38,289 nt of DNA, taken from contig JAFGVP010000153.1 of assembly GCA_016937945.1 (NCBI GenBank), positions 1 to 38,289 of the forward strand. Reading direction: 5' to 3'. The translations under genes and the position numbers were made by a program. Below the pieces are notes generated by a model. That model was not told where the DNA came from. It saw only the letters and a list, made by a program, of their open reading frames with translations, and did no database searches. Positions 27,401 to 35,252 of this stretch are shown here, piece after piece. Positions within the stretch are counted from its first letter, which is position 1. Each line of letters begins with the position of its first letter. The DNA is from Pontiellaceae bacterium. GTDB taxonomy: Bacteria > Verrucomicrobiota > Kiritimatiellia > Kiritimatiellales > Pontiellaceae.

Positions 27401-28020
27401 GCCCCGTCAACCTCGTCGCCATCGATGAACATGCAGAGTACGAAGAACGCCATGCATTCCTCAACCAGCAGCAGGAAGACCTCGTTGATGCCAAGCAGCA
27501 GCTGCTGGACATGATCAAGACCATCAATAACACCACCACCGAAATGTTCAAGGAGACCTTCGATAAGGTAAACGCCAATTTTGAGGGCATGTTCCAGCAG
27601 CTCTTCGGCGGCGGCTCCGCCAGACTGGTGCTGACTGATGATGAAGACATTCTCGAGGCCGGCATCGAAATCATTGCCCGCCCGCCCGGAAAAAAACTGC
27701 AGACTATATCCCTGCTGTCCGGAGGAGAACGCACCATGACCGCTGTGGCGCTGCTCTTCTCGCTCTTCAAGGTCAAGCCGAGCCCCTTCTGCGTCTTGGA
27801 CGAACTCGATGCCGCACTTGACGACGCTAACATCAACCGCTTCGTCGATTCACTCAAAGGATTCCTTCAGCAGTCGCAGTTCATCATTATCACCCACAGC
27901 CGCCAGACCATTGCCGCGGCCGACGTGATTTACGGGGTAACCATGCAGACCCGTGGGATATCAAAAGTGGTCTCCATGAAATTTGCCGATTACCAGGCCA
28001 ACGAGAAAAACCTGAAATAA
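24442..28020 (+). CDS. smc: Chromosome segregation ATPase SMC
   Basis: The 1192-residue protein is a full SMC. The N-terminal head has Walker A [20 protein letters not shown] (cited by GPNGCGKS, near residues 32-39). A long coiled coil (about 170-500) leads to the hinge (about 515-660, [10 protein letters not shown]...[12 protein letters not shown]), then the returning coiled coil (about 670-1000). The C-terminal head has the signature LLSGGER and Walker B [11 protein letters not shown]. It forms the condensin core with ScpA and ScpB, which are not in this window. Translation appears to start at GTG 24442: GGAGG at 24428-24432 is nine bases upstream, and an ATG does not occur earlier in frame. 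Confidence 0.97.
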   Translation: [1192 protein letters not shown]

Positions 28021-28279
28021 CCCGAATGAACCTGATCCAACGAAACCCGCCGACTACAGTTCGGCCTGCGCGACATATTGTGCCCCGGGGATAACGGCGC
28101 CATGGACAATTGCGATACGACCGAAGGCATCCCTCCTGCTAATATCAGATTCAAATGTAAGGCGGAGTAATTTCCACAAGCGGCGTAAGGAATAACTTTC
28201 CGCAACGAACAGTTTACACAGAAAGCAAGAAACGCTACCGCTAAATGGCAGGACAGAAACCCAGCTGCAAGATAGAACT

Positions 28280-28966
28280 ATGAATTCACAGAACCCATTT
28301 GATTTCTGGTATGCCGTAAACAACACCGAGCTGATCACGGCTCCGAGCAGCCGGCTCGAAACCTTTGGCGACACCATCGTAAACTATTATCTCGTCACCG
28401 AACTCATGGACAGCATCGATAAGGTCCGAATACGAGAAGGCCACCTCAAGGCGCTCAAGCCGGAAATTATTACACCGCAGGGACTCGGTCAGATGGATCT
28501 GCCGGATTTCGGATCCGAAGCCCGTAAATATGCCGACTGGCTGACCGAAAACGCCGGTGACCTCAGAATCCTTCAGTACGGCTTCCGCGTGCAGAAACAG
28601 GAACTTAAGGAATATGTCATCAGCGACAACATCGAGAATGTGCTCGATCGCGTTAAATCCGAGGTGGAAGCCAAGGACGACCCACTCAGTTCCATCCTGC
28701 GCGGCGTGGAGGACCCATGGGAAGTATGCCTGCTCAAACTGATGGTTGAACTGGTACAGCACTCCGCATCGGGTAACATCAAGGACATTCAAAACCGCGT
28801 ACGCGTACAGGAACAGAACCGGGTTCAACAGATTGATCAGGCCTTTCTGGATGCATCGCGGAATCACGCATTGATTAACGACCTCGCTGAAATGCTCCGG
28901 AAAAACGGCCTTTGGGATAAATACGAAGACCGCTTCTTCGCACTCGTCCGCGCTTCGGAACGGTAG
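28280..28966 (+). CDS. Conserved-looking protein of unknown function (228 aa)
   Basis: The 228-residue product starts MNSQNPFDFWYAVNNTE. It has no signal peptide, membrane segment or cysteine motif and is mostly helical by composition. Two regions look structured: TPQGLGQMDLPDFGSEARKYADWL and VEDPWEVCLLKLMVELVQHSASGN. I do not recognise the family. The gene follows smc after 259 bases on the same strand and ends with TAG. Codon usage resembles the core genes around it and not the damaged genes further right. A clear Shine-Dalgarno sequence is not visible, so the start may be elsewhere, although the N-terminus reads well. Confidence 0.72.
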   Translation: MNSQNPFDFWYAVNNTELITAPSSRLETFGDTIVNYYLVTELMDSIDKVRIREGHLKALKPEIITPQGLGQMDLPDFGSEARKYADWLTENAGDLRILQYGFRVQKQELKEYVISDNIENVLDRVKSEVEAKDDPLSSILRGVEDPWEVCLLKLMVELVQHSASGNIKDIQNRVRVQEQNRVQQIDQAFLDASRNHALINDLAEMLRKNGLWDKYEDRFFALVRASER

Positions 28967-29373
28967 AACAATAAGATCGTTCTACAGCCATGGAAAAATG
29001 TGATTTCTGCCATGGAAAACTCTCGAGGCTGCAGATCTGCTTGCGTTCGTTTTTTTGCTGTGTGGATTTTAGACAAGGCAGCCGGGACGGACACGATACG
29101 GACCAACAGGGGATTGCGCGCAAGAAAGCAATCGGCGCCTGCAAATTCCAGAACAAAAAAATCACCGGCATTATCGTACGCCTTGACGATCCATCAACCA
29201 CCGGATTTCATCCGGTCCATCCTGTGATCTCGTCAAAAACACGATTCAATCACCCGCCACAGAATAACATGAGGAACCACATACAAACATCCCATCAAAC
29301 CCTCTCCCGAAAACAGGGAAGAACCGGCATTCCCGACGCAACGAAACGATCTGTTTTTTTTACATCGAGCTGA
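28967..29373. other. Intergenic stretch before tRNA-Val
   Basis: About 400 bases with no convincing gene on either strand. A short direct repeat GCCATGGAAAA occurs twice near 28987-29020. Otherwise nothing is recognised until the tRNA promoter begins at 29374. Confidence 0.5.
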
Positions 29374-29402
29374 TTGACACACCCAGGTCCGATCCGTATA
29401 TT
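29374..29402 (+). promoter_or_regulatory. Near-consensus sigma70-type promoter for tRNA-Val
   Basis: TTGACA (29374-29379, full consensus) is followed by a 17-base spacer and TATATT (29397-29402). The predicted transcription start near 29409 is about 10 bases before the mature tRNA. Confidence 0.8.
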
Positions 29403-29419
29403 CCGTGCTTCTTTCTTGA

Positions 29420-29496
29420 GGGCGATTAGCTCAGTTGGTTAGAGCACTACCTTGACATGGTAGGGGTCGGAGGTTCGAATCCTCTATCGCCCACCA
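29420..29496 (+). tRNA. tRNA-Val (anticodon GAC)
   Basis: A complete cloverleaf can be drawn: acceptor GGGCGAT pairs with ATCGCCC, the D arm is GCTC...GAGC with AGTTGGTTA loop, the anticodon stem CTACC/GGTAG encloses TTGACAT with anticodon GAC, and the T arm GGAGG...CCTCT holds TTCGAAT. The discriminator is A and CCA is encoded at 29494-29496. This tRNA reads GUC and GUU valine codons. It lies at the border between dense core genes and looser, damaged genes, and tRNA 3' ends are common integration sites. Confidence 0.96.
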
Positions 29497-29816
29497 CCTT
29501 AAACCCAGTAATTTAAACGACTTACGGGGTTTTTATGCCCACGAAACAGCATGCAGATTACAAATCGTGGCAGATTCGTGTCAATTCGTGTTGATTTCGC
29601 CCCTCGAATTCCCAACGCAGAACGGCATTTCCTTTTTGACTCAATATCTATCGGGACAACAGAGATACCTTCCGCTTTCACATTCATCCCGACGTTCTCC
29701 TTCAAACACCTTTTCACATATTAATCGACACTCAAGACCGGAAATTGATACGTTTTCTTTTGCGCAATGCGTGATCAAGAGGAAAGAATCGCCTGTGCAC
29801 AACGGAGACGGATACA
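29497..29816. other. Spacer after tRNA-Val with ATTCGTGT repeats
   Basis: No gene is supported here. AAACCC near the tRNA end can pair with GGGTTTTT near 29528, a weak possible terminator with a long loop. At 29563-29599 a roughly 10-base unit appears as AATCGTGGCAG, ATTCGTGTCA, ATTCGTGTTG and ATTTCG. A spaced GGAG lies about 10 bases before the next ATG. Confidence 0.45.
29563..29599. repeat. Degenerate 10-base ATTCGTGT tandem repeat
   Basis: Two adjacent units ATTCGTGTCA and ATTCGTGTTG (29574-29593) are flanked by weaker copies AATCGTGGCAG and ATTTCG. Short repeats of this kind are seen between genes in several environmental bacteria. No function is claimed. Confidence 0.5.
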
Positions 29817-31115
29817 ATGAAGAAATGGGTGCTTATTTCGGGATGTATACTGACGACATCCTGCTGCATATGGGCAGAACCGGGAGGAACGTATACCCTG
29901 ACCGGGAAAGAAAAAGGGATTGAAGAAATTATTAAGGCCGATATGGCCCAATATCCGGAACTCTATAGAGGCGTCAACCTGCGCAACTATATATCCTCTT
30001 TTAAAAAGAAGAATAACGTTGGGAAACGGAAGTTTTCGCCCGGTGAGGTTTTATATTTTCCGGAAACAGACGCATCACTGAGTGCAAAAAAAGAGGGAGC
30101 AGAACAACAGGAGGAAAAAACCGAGGAAGCGGATGAATTACCATCCAATTTTAAACTTCGTGATCTGCCTGAAGTTGTTCAGGAAGGCAGCTATTGCGTT
30201 CCTGCCTGCGGAGAGTGGATTGCAAAATTCCATGGCATTAAGACGGATCAGCAGGAAATTGCCAAGCTCTCGTCGCAGGGCTCCATGGATAACTCGGGAA
30301 CGAATCCGCTGGATATGGCGCGTGCCATGGAGAACTTCGGGTTTCAATTCCGTCCGATTATAAATCAGCATACCGCAGGGGATGTTGAAGGCTTTACCGA
30401 AAAAACACTGCCCCTTTTTAAAGATGCACTGGTACACGATGGACCGATGTATATCTCTTTTAAGCCGGGAATATTCGGCGCCAACGGACATGGCTGCGTG
30501 GTAATCGGCTACAGCGATACACGCAAGGAAATGTATTTCTACAACCCCTGGGGACAGGAGTTTTCCGAGCCATACCGGGAAGTGGAAAAATACACCCGCA
30601 CGGCCATTGCATTTACTCCACCAAAACATCTGGGGGACGAAAACGTTGATTGCACTCTTTTGATCAAGTCGCTCCATCAGGCCATACCAAATAGTTCACA
30701 GAATTTCATGACGTTACAGGTCGCCCTCCAGATCGTCGGGATCTCTTTTAAATATGTCGAATGCAATCGAAGTGATCTGATGGATGATGCAAAGAAGACA
30801 GAACGACTGGCCCTGCGCGAGAGCCAGAAATTTATAGACCTCGCCATGGAGCGCGTACCGGCCATTCTTATCCCTCAAACGGACGATGAAAGCACAACCA
30901 GTTATGTGCTTATTCGCAAGTCACCGGAATCGAAAGGAAAACTGCTCATACAGCGTATCGATGCGTGCGGATGGGGAGATGAGGAGCTTTCAAGCTCAAA
31001 GCAACTGATCCGGAACTGGACCACCCCCATCACAACCAATGGGAAAAAGCTCTGGATGCTGCCTATGTTTGAGTTTTCAGGAACGGTAACGCCAATGAGA
31101 GTAGAAACCCGGTAA
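29817..31115 (+). CDS. Secreted C39-like (papain-fold) protein with N-terminal LysM-like part
   Basis: The 432-residue protein begins MKKWVLISGCILTTSC and has a likely signal peptide ending near CIWA. Residues about 25-82 end in SFKKKNNVGKRKFSPGEVLYFPE, which resembles the second half of a LysM-like domain. A Lys/Glu-rich linker follows (90-108). The middle matches the C39 peptidase-like fold: GSYCVPACG gives a candidate catalytic Cys127, GHGCVVIGY gives His225 and FYNPWG gives Asn243 where family members often have Asp. The last 160 residues may be a second, degraded copy of the same fold (YVLIRKSPE...WMLPMFEF) without the catalytic residues. The substrate is unknown; it could cleave peptide or serve in the envelope. 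It stands alone. Confidence 0.75.
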   Translation: MKKWVLISGCILTTSCCIWAEPGGTYTLTGKEKGIEEIIKADMAQYPELYRGVNLRNYISSFKKKNNVGKRKFSPGEVLYFPETDASLSAKKEGAEQQEEKTEEADELPSNFKLRDLPEVVQEGSYCVPACGEWIAKFHGIKTDQQEIAKLSSQGSMDNSGTNPLDMARAMENFGFQFRPIINQHTAGDVEGFTEKTLPLFKDALVHDGPMYISFKPGIFGANGHGCVVIGYSDTRKEMYFYNPWGQEFSEPYREVEKYTRTAIAFTPPKHLGDENVDCTLLIKSLHQAIPNSSQNFMTLQVALQIVGISFKYVECNRSDLMDDAKKTERLALRESQKFIDLAMERVPAILIPQTDDESTTSYVLIRKSPESKGKLLIQRIDACGWGDEELSSSKQLIRNWTTPITTNGKKLWMLPMFEFSGTVTPMRVETR

Positions 31116-31415
31116 GCGATGCGGATAAAACAAAAGTTATTACCCATCAGCGCCGGATCGAGCATTTATTGGAATGCGGCTACAGTTTCCCCGAAATACT
31201 CCACAATTAAAGGCGAATGAGCACCACAAGCCAACGCGCAGACCTCGTCATGCCGCCGAATTTAAAATGCACGTGATATCAAGCACAATGAAAACGACGC
31301 TCGTCGGTCTGAACCGGCATGGATAACCAGAGTAGACCACCCCGATTAACATTAACGGTAACGCCGCTCGGAATATATTTCCGTATGTTGCAATGCTGGC
31401 GAACCTTTTGCGTCG
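31116..31415. other. Intergenic stretch between convergent genes
   Basis: Three hundred bases with no convincing gene, RNA or repeat. The genes on both sides point toward it, so it should contain transcript ends, but no hairpin with a T-run was seen. Confidence 0.45.
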
Positions 31416-33302
31416 TCAATCCAGCGTTTCCCATTCATAAAATGTGGGGTTTTTCGGTCCGGTCGGATGCACGCGCCTGCAGTCAGTATTCATGTAGGCA
31501 CCCGCAGGCAGTTTTTCAAGCTTGTTCAGATTCTCGAACAGCCAGCTTGCGGATTCCCGATGGGCTATGATCTCTCCCCGTTCATCCCTGACCAGCACCA
31601 GATAGTGCGCAAACTCGTGCCCTCGATTAATATCCCGCTGTATATAATCCCGCAGTCGGATCTTTGCGCCTGATAGGATGATTTCTTCAGACTCCGATGG
31701 CACGAAAGTGCCCTTCCGTTTCTCGAGCAGTACATACTTATCACGATCCAGCCGCTGTCTGCCGATCGCATAGTAACTCACATGGAGTCCATGATGATAG
31801 GGTTTGGAACCCTGCGCCTTGACGCTGGCCTTAAAAGAATACTCACTCACAGAAGGCGGAATTTCTTCGTGAAGAAAAATCGTCCCCTTGTAATAACCTG
31901 TAAGCTGGTCCTGCTTGTTATGGAACTCAATATCAAGCTGGGGCGGATTATAAAGTTCAACATAGAAACGATCGGACTCCACCAGGGAATCCAGCGGGAT
32001 TTTGATCTCTTTCCTAGCCGCATCAACGAGCCAGACCCGATCCATCACCACTTTGTCATATTTGGCCTGTATTGTTTTTCCGGAAGTCGTGGTCCAAGTT
32101 CGTAACTCAGGCTCCTGTTTCTTATCGACAGACGCGTCCTTCTCCACATTGGCCTGCTTTGCGACATCGGTCGCAGTGGTGCTTGCACCGTAATCATTAA
32201 AGACCGGCCCGTTGGTCAGCTTGGCTTCACCATATACAAGATGCTCAGCGATGGCGTCGATCACACCCCACGAAGGCGTTTCCGTTGTGAACATGGGCAG
32301 AATCGGGCCACCCTGATCGTTGGTTTCATAGTCCACGCCATCGACCTCAACCAGCAACTGGGCGCAGAAGCTCCCTCCCGGAATCTCCCCAATCAGCACC
32401 TCCATGTCCAGAGGAACCCCGGGTTCTAGGGTGATCCAGTCACTGATCTGGGCTCCGCGGATTCCCAACCGATAGACGCCCGACTCCGGAGCAGGGCTAT
32501 GCCAGCCACACCCGACCTGCACCACCGAGTCCGGCCAACTTCCCGCCAGCACCAATTTGCCATCAAGCCGAACCATCAGGATATCGTCGCCAAACCCCCA
32601 GAACCGAAACTTGATGCCGTCTTTATGAACCAGCTTCCCCTTGTAGTGTACGGCCCAGCAATAGCCAGCAGCCCCCGGCTCGCCAAACGACTCCGGACCA
32701 AGGTCCGAAGGGATGCTGGGAACCATGAAGCAGGTGGCATATCGCTTATTGGGTGACTTGTAATATCGGCTGAACAGCGTAGTGTTCCAATCCGAAAGGA
32801 TGAAACGCAATATCGCCTCCTCGAAATCGTTCTGGTCTATGGACTGGCCGGCTCCGGTTGACCTACGGTTGAAATCATAGTATGTGCCGATGAAATCGCT
32901 GCCGGTGGAAACTTTGGAGCCCATCAATCGGACGGTGTTGATATCCGGAAGGTCCATGAATACCCCGCCATCACCGGTTCCCCCACTCAGCAATCCTTCA
33001 CCACTTCCCATCATATCGGGCAACTGGATTTCCGGCATATCCCGGCTCTTGACCTTGGCCACAATGCGCGAGGACGGTTTGGGTTGGGAACTTTTCTGAA
33101 CCTTCACCTTGGGTTTCTTAAGCTGCATCTTGGGCCGCTCGATCGGAGCGGGCTGCACAAATTCAGGCTCAGCCTTATTCACCACCGTGAATACGACAAA
33201 CAAGCCGGCAACAAAGAATACCGCCGCATGGAAAATCAGACTGACCAACAATCCGCTGGGAGCCCCTTTGTTTACGCTGGTCTTCCTGTTTTTCTTCGAC
33301 AT
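31416..33302 (-). CDS. TonB-like membrane protein with PA14-like region and SHD1 domain
   Basis: The 628-residue protein begins MSKKNRKTS, has one transmembrane segment at about 17-41, and then a Pro/Lys-rich stretch (PAPIERPKMQLKKPKVKVQK, cited as PAPIERPKM) like the periplasmic spacer of TonB. Residues about 136-330 resemble a PA14-type beta-barrel: GTYYDFNR, FSRYYKSP, and DDILMVRLDGKLVLAGSW. Residues about 399-450 match the SHD1 fold (RTWTTTSGKTIQAKY, KEIKIPLDSL). No TonB C-terminal domain is seen, so it is unlikely to energise a TonB receptor. SHD1 and PA14 together are typical of Verrucomicrobia-type envelope proteins and may bind sugars or protein. The ATG at 33302 has GGAGG five bases upstream; an ATG at 33314 is part of that site. 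Confidence 0.83.
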   Translation of the reverse strand: MSKKNRKTSVNKGAPSGLLVSLIFHAAVFFVAGLFVVFTVVNKAEPEFVQPAPIERPKMQLKKPKVKVQKSSQPKPSSRIVAKVKSRDMPEIQLPDMMGSGEGLLSGGTGDGGVFMDLPDINTVRLMGSKVSTGSDFIGTYYDFNRRSTGAGQSIDQNDFEEAILRFILSDWNTTLFSRYYKSPNKRYATCFMVPSIPSDLGPESFGEPGAAGYCWAVHYKGKLVHKDGIKFRFWGFGDDILMVRLDGKLVLAGSWPDSVVQVGCGWHSPAPESGVYRLGIRGAQISDWITLEPGVPLDMEVLIGEIPGGSFCAQLLVEVDGVDYETNDQGGPILPMFTTETPSWGVIDAIAEHLVYGEAKLTNGPVFNDYGASTTATDVAKQANVEKDASVDKKQEPELRTWTTTSGKTIQAKYDKVVMDRVWLVDAARKEIKIPLDSLVESDRFYVELYNPPQLDIEFHNKQDQLTGYYKGTIFLHEEIPPSVSEYSFKASVKAQGSKPYHHGLHVSYYAIGRQRLDRDKYVLLEKRKGTFVPSESEEIILSGAKIRLRDYIQRDINRGHEFAHYLVLVRDERGEIIAHRESASWLFENLNKLEKLPAGAYMNTDCRRVHPTGPKNPTFYEWETLD

Positions 33303-33377
33303 ATAAACCTCCATAGTCTAACAAACCTGAAAAAAATAATGCGGCAAATGGACCAAAGCTGACCGGTCCGACTTGAC

Positions 33378-33591
33378 GAAAATGCGAACCCCTCCAAAAC
33401 CACTCTCCATCAAGCAAGGTGTCGATTGAGGTGGAAATGCTAACTTAGAATTTCCCACTCCGTTTTCACAAGAAACTACGCATCAATGTTTTGCATATTA
33501 TTCCGACAAAAACGACTCAAATATCCTCTATTTTCTATTTTTGGATGCCTATACAGTACGAACCTCCTTGCTGGACGGAAATGCAAACTTG
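33378..33591 (+). repeat. Three dispersed copies of a GGAAATGCnAACT motif
   Basis: The copies are GAAAATGCGAACC (33378-33390), GGAAATGCTAACT (33433-33445) and GGAAATGCAAACT (33577-33589), all in the same orientation. Repeated short motifs of this kind occur at the ends of IS21-type insertion sequences. No istA or istB gene is present, so an old, deleted element is a possible but unproven explanation. Confidence 0.45.
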
Positions 33592-33728
33592 CCTCGGTTC
33601 TCCACCCCAACAGAGAGAGCATCATTTCAAACCTCCAAGCCAGGATTTTTTCAGCCTCAAATCCGACTTGGGGGTGGCGGAACACGCGGTGCTTGGGTAG
33701 ATTTTTAAATTAGTTTAACTTCCGAGGA

Positions 33729-33803
33729 GGGGTGCGAAAACGAATACCATTCCTTAACTCGTTGATGAGTAACGAAATTCGTCCAATGGGGTGCAAACGA
33801 ATA
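33729..33803 (+). repeat. Pair of GGGGTGCnAAACGAATA repeats before a transposase remnant
   Basis: GGGGTGCGAAAACGAATA (33729-33746) and GGGGTGCAAACGAATA (33788-33803) differ by a small indel and lie about 59 bases apart, just upstream of an integrase-like fragment. They resemble the terminal repeats of a mobile element. Confidence 0.4.
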
Positions 33804-33816
33804 TGAGCGGGTTTTC

Positions 33817-34050
33817 ATGCCACGTTACAATGCCAGACTCCAGATGCTGGAATATCAGATCAGGATGTTTCGAAACCGCATCGATGATTCCAAGATTATT
33901 CCGACCGAGGAAAAACGGGCCAACCTGATGCGACTGGGTTCGTTGCTCAATCACAATATCTACGGAGTACTGCTGGTCGTCAAGCCATCGGCCTATCGTC
34001 GCTTGCTGAATGCCACGAGGGAAAAGCAACTTAATCAGGGGGCGGCCGGA
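33817..34050 (+). pseudogene. N-terminal remnant of an integrase-type (rve) transposase
   Basis: About 75 residues from the ATG at 33817 look like the helical N-terminus of rve-type transposases: MLEYQIRMFRNRI, then TEEKRANLMRLGSLL, VVKPSAYRRLL and a GAAGHP end that parallels the GRP motif before the catalytic domain. The reading frame loses that character near 34050 and no DDE domain follows. This is therefore a truncated fragment. The match is by pattern memory only and is not strong; the two GGGGTGC repeats upstream support a mobile-element origin. Confidence 0.45.
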
Positions 34051-34063
34051 CACCCCTCGTTGT

Positions 34064-34411
34064 TTATGCAGCCAAGGCCTCTAGGATTTGTTTTATCACC
34101 GTCGCCGCCTGCCGCAATGGCTCAGGCAACTGTCTGGCCATGGCCAATGCGACTTTTGCGTCCTCAATGATACAGGCCTCCGTCTCATCTTTTTCCCACT
34201 CGTCCAGTTCCAGCCGACCGTCCAGGGCATCACCTTTCCATCGAACGCATTCCTGCTTTACCAGCCGTTCTAATCCCGTACGGAACTGCCCAATCGCAAC
34301 CTCTTGATCAAAGCCTTTCTCCCATTCCCGATATGTCCCGACATTTAGCTGGCTTCGCAGGTCGGCATCAGCCAACAGTGCGCAGGCCAAAACCGCCTGT
34401 TTAATGGGCAT
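34064..34411 (-). CDS. Orphan protein of unknown function, possibly truncated (115 aa)
   Basis: The 115-residue product reads like a real, acidic helical protein (QAVLACALLADADLRS, FRTGLERLVKQE, ARQLPEPLRQAATVIKQILEALA) but I do not recognise it. There is no ribosome site upstream of the ATG at 34411, and the reading frame continues upstream in a protein-like way (ILPRLIRDSGGS) to a stop codon, with no better start. It may be the 3' part of a gene whose 5' end was lost. It lies among mobile-element remnants. Confidence 0.45.
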   Translation of the reverse strand: MPIKQAVLACALLADADLRSQLNVGTYREWEKGFDQEVAIGQFRTGLERLVKQECVRWKGDALDGRLELDEWEKDETEACIIEDAKVALAMARQLPEPLRQAATVIKQILEALAA

Positions 34412-34484
34412 AGAGCCGCCAGAATCCCGAATAAGCCGGGGAAGGATAGCTGAATGAATTCAAACCGATTCTCCACATTCTGAT

Positions 34485-34586
34485 TTAGTTCCAATCAAGC
34501 GGCAGGATGCCGGGTACATTCAGGTGGTAGCGGGTGTACTTGAGCTCGCCGGTCCGGATATCTGTCGGGACTGGATGAATTAGCAT
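34485..34586 (-). pseudogene. Orphan C-terminal protein fragment (33 aa)
   Basis: On the minus strand, 33 codons ending TGELKYTRYHLNVPGILPL and then DWN-stop read as a folded protein end, but the frame opens only a few codons further upstream and has no ribosome site. It looks like the tail of a lost gene; the parent family is not recognised. Confidence 0.3.
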
Positions 34587-34673
34587 AGACGGAGCGATTA
34601 ACGACACGCTTTATAAGCATTGAGTCTTTTACAGAAAAGGACTATTCTTTGTGCCTAACCATAAGGGGGCAAA

Positions 34674-35252
34674 GTGAATGTGATCGAAAAGTGTCGCAAG
34701 CGCAAACTTAAACGAAAGATCGAATCCATCAGAAAAGACCTCGGAAGGCAATCTAAGAGAGTCCTGATTAGCCGCTACAAGCGCATCGCGAATCCAGAGT
34801 TGTTGGGTGCCGTGGTGGGCTCTTATGACTATGACCATAGCCGGGTGATGCGAAAGATCTCCCGGTACAAACGATTCGGTGTTTTCGTCCTGCTCTCGAT
34901 TCCAATTCTCAGCACGATCATTGCCTCCGCTGTCAATGTCGACCCGGATGCTGTAAAGCCACCGACCCTGCCGATATTCAAACTCCTTCACGAATGGGTG
35001 CCGGTGTTGAGCCTAGTGTTGGCGATCCTTTCGACGATGAATTCCATCTTCAAACCCTCGTCCCGTTTTGCAAAAGCCTGCGAGATCGAGAGCGCGCTGG
35101 ACCGCTGGCGCTTCCAGTTCCTTAAGGGCCTGCGGGTAAATGATCTTGAAAAGGATAGTGATCTGGCTAGCTATCTCCATGGGGAGCGTGAGTCCTTGCG
35201 GAAAATTCAGAAAGACCATGTATTCATTGCACTTCCGGAGCAGATGCAATGA
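34674..35252 (+). CDS. Two-TM membrane protein of unknown function, coupled to a GH13 gene
   Basis: The 192-residue protein has a basic N-terminal 65 residues (MNVIEKCRKRKLKRK), two transmembrane segments at about 68-86 and 106-125 separated by a short Pro-containing loop, and a charged cytosolic C-terminus (FKPSSRFAKACEIESALDRW). The layout resembles small SLATT/DUF4231-like proteins, but the match is only by topology. AAGGGGG lies upstream of the ATG. Its TGA overlaps the ATG of the following GH13 enzyme gene (ATGA), so the two are translated together, an unusual pairing. Confidence 0.65.
   Translation: MNVIEKCRKRKLKRKIESIRKDLGRQSKRVLISRYKRIANPELLGAVVGSYDYDHSRVMRKISRYKRFGVFVLLSIPILSTIIASAVNVDPDAVKPPTLPIFKLLHEWVPVLSLVLAILSTMNSIFKPSSRFAKACEIESALDRWRFQFLKGLRVNDLEKDSDLASYLHGERESLRKIQKDHVFIALPEQMQ

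Larger units (their letters stand above)
33303..33816. other. Gene-poor region with probable insertion-sequence end remnants
   Basis: No intact gene is supported. It includes the leader of the TonB-like gene on the minus strand and several short direct repeats described separately. A plus-strand reading frame near 33620-33700 ends in PSQDFFSLKSDLGVAEHAVLG and looks like a C-terminal fragment of an unknown protein, but the upstream part is not protein-like. Confidence 0.4.

Noticed and set aside
28990-29373. 127-codon frame before tRNA-Val
   Set aside because: The composition is not protein-like, and the end runs into the tRNA promoter.
29499-29717. Minus-strand 72-codon frame after the tRNA
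   Set aside because: It covers the repeat region, has no ribosome site and no domain character.
33486-33713. Plus-strand 75-codon frame in the gene-poor region
   Set aside because: It overlaps a repeat copy and resembles no protein. A neighbouring frame has a possible fragment end, but nothing intact.
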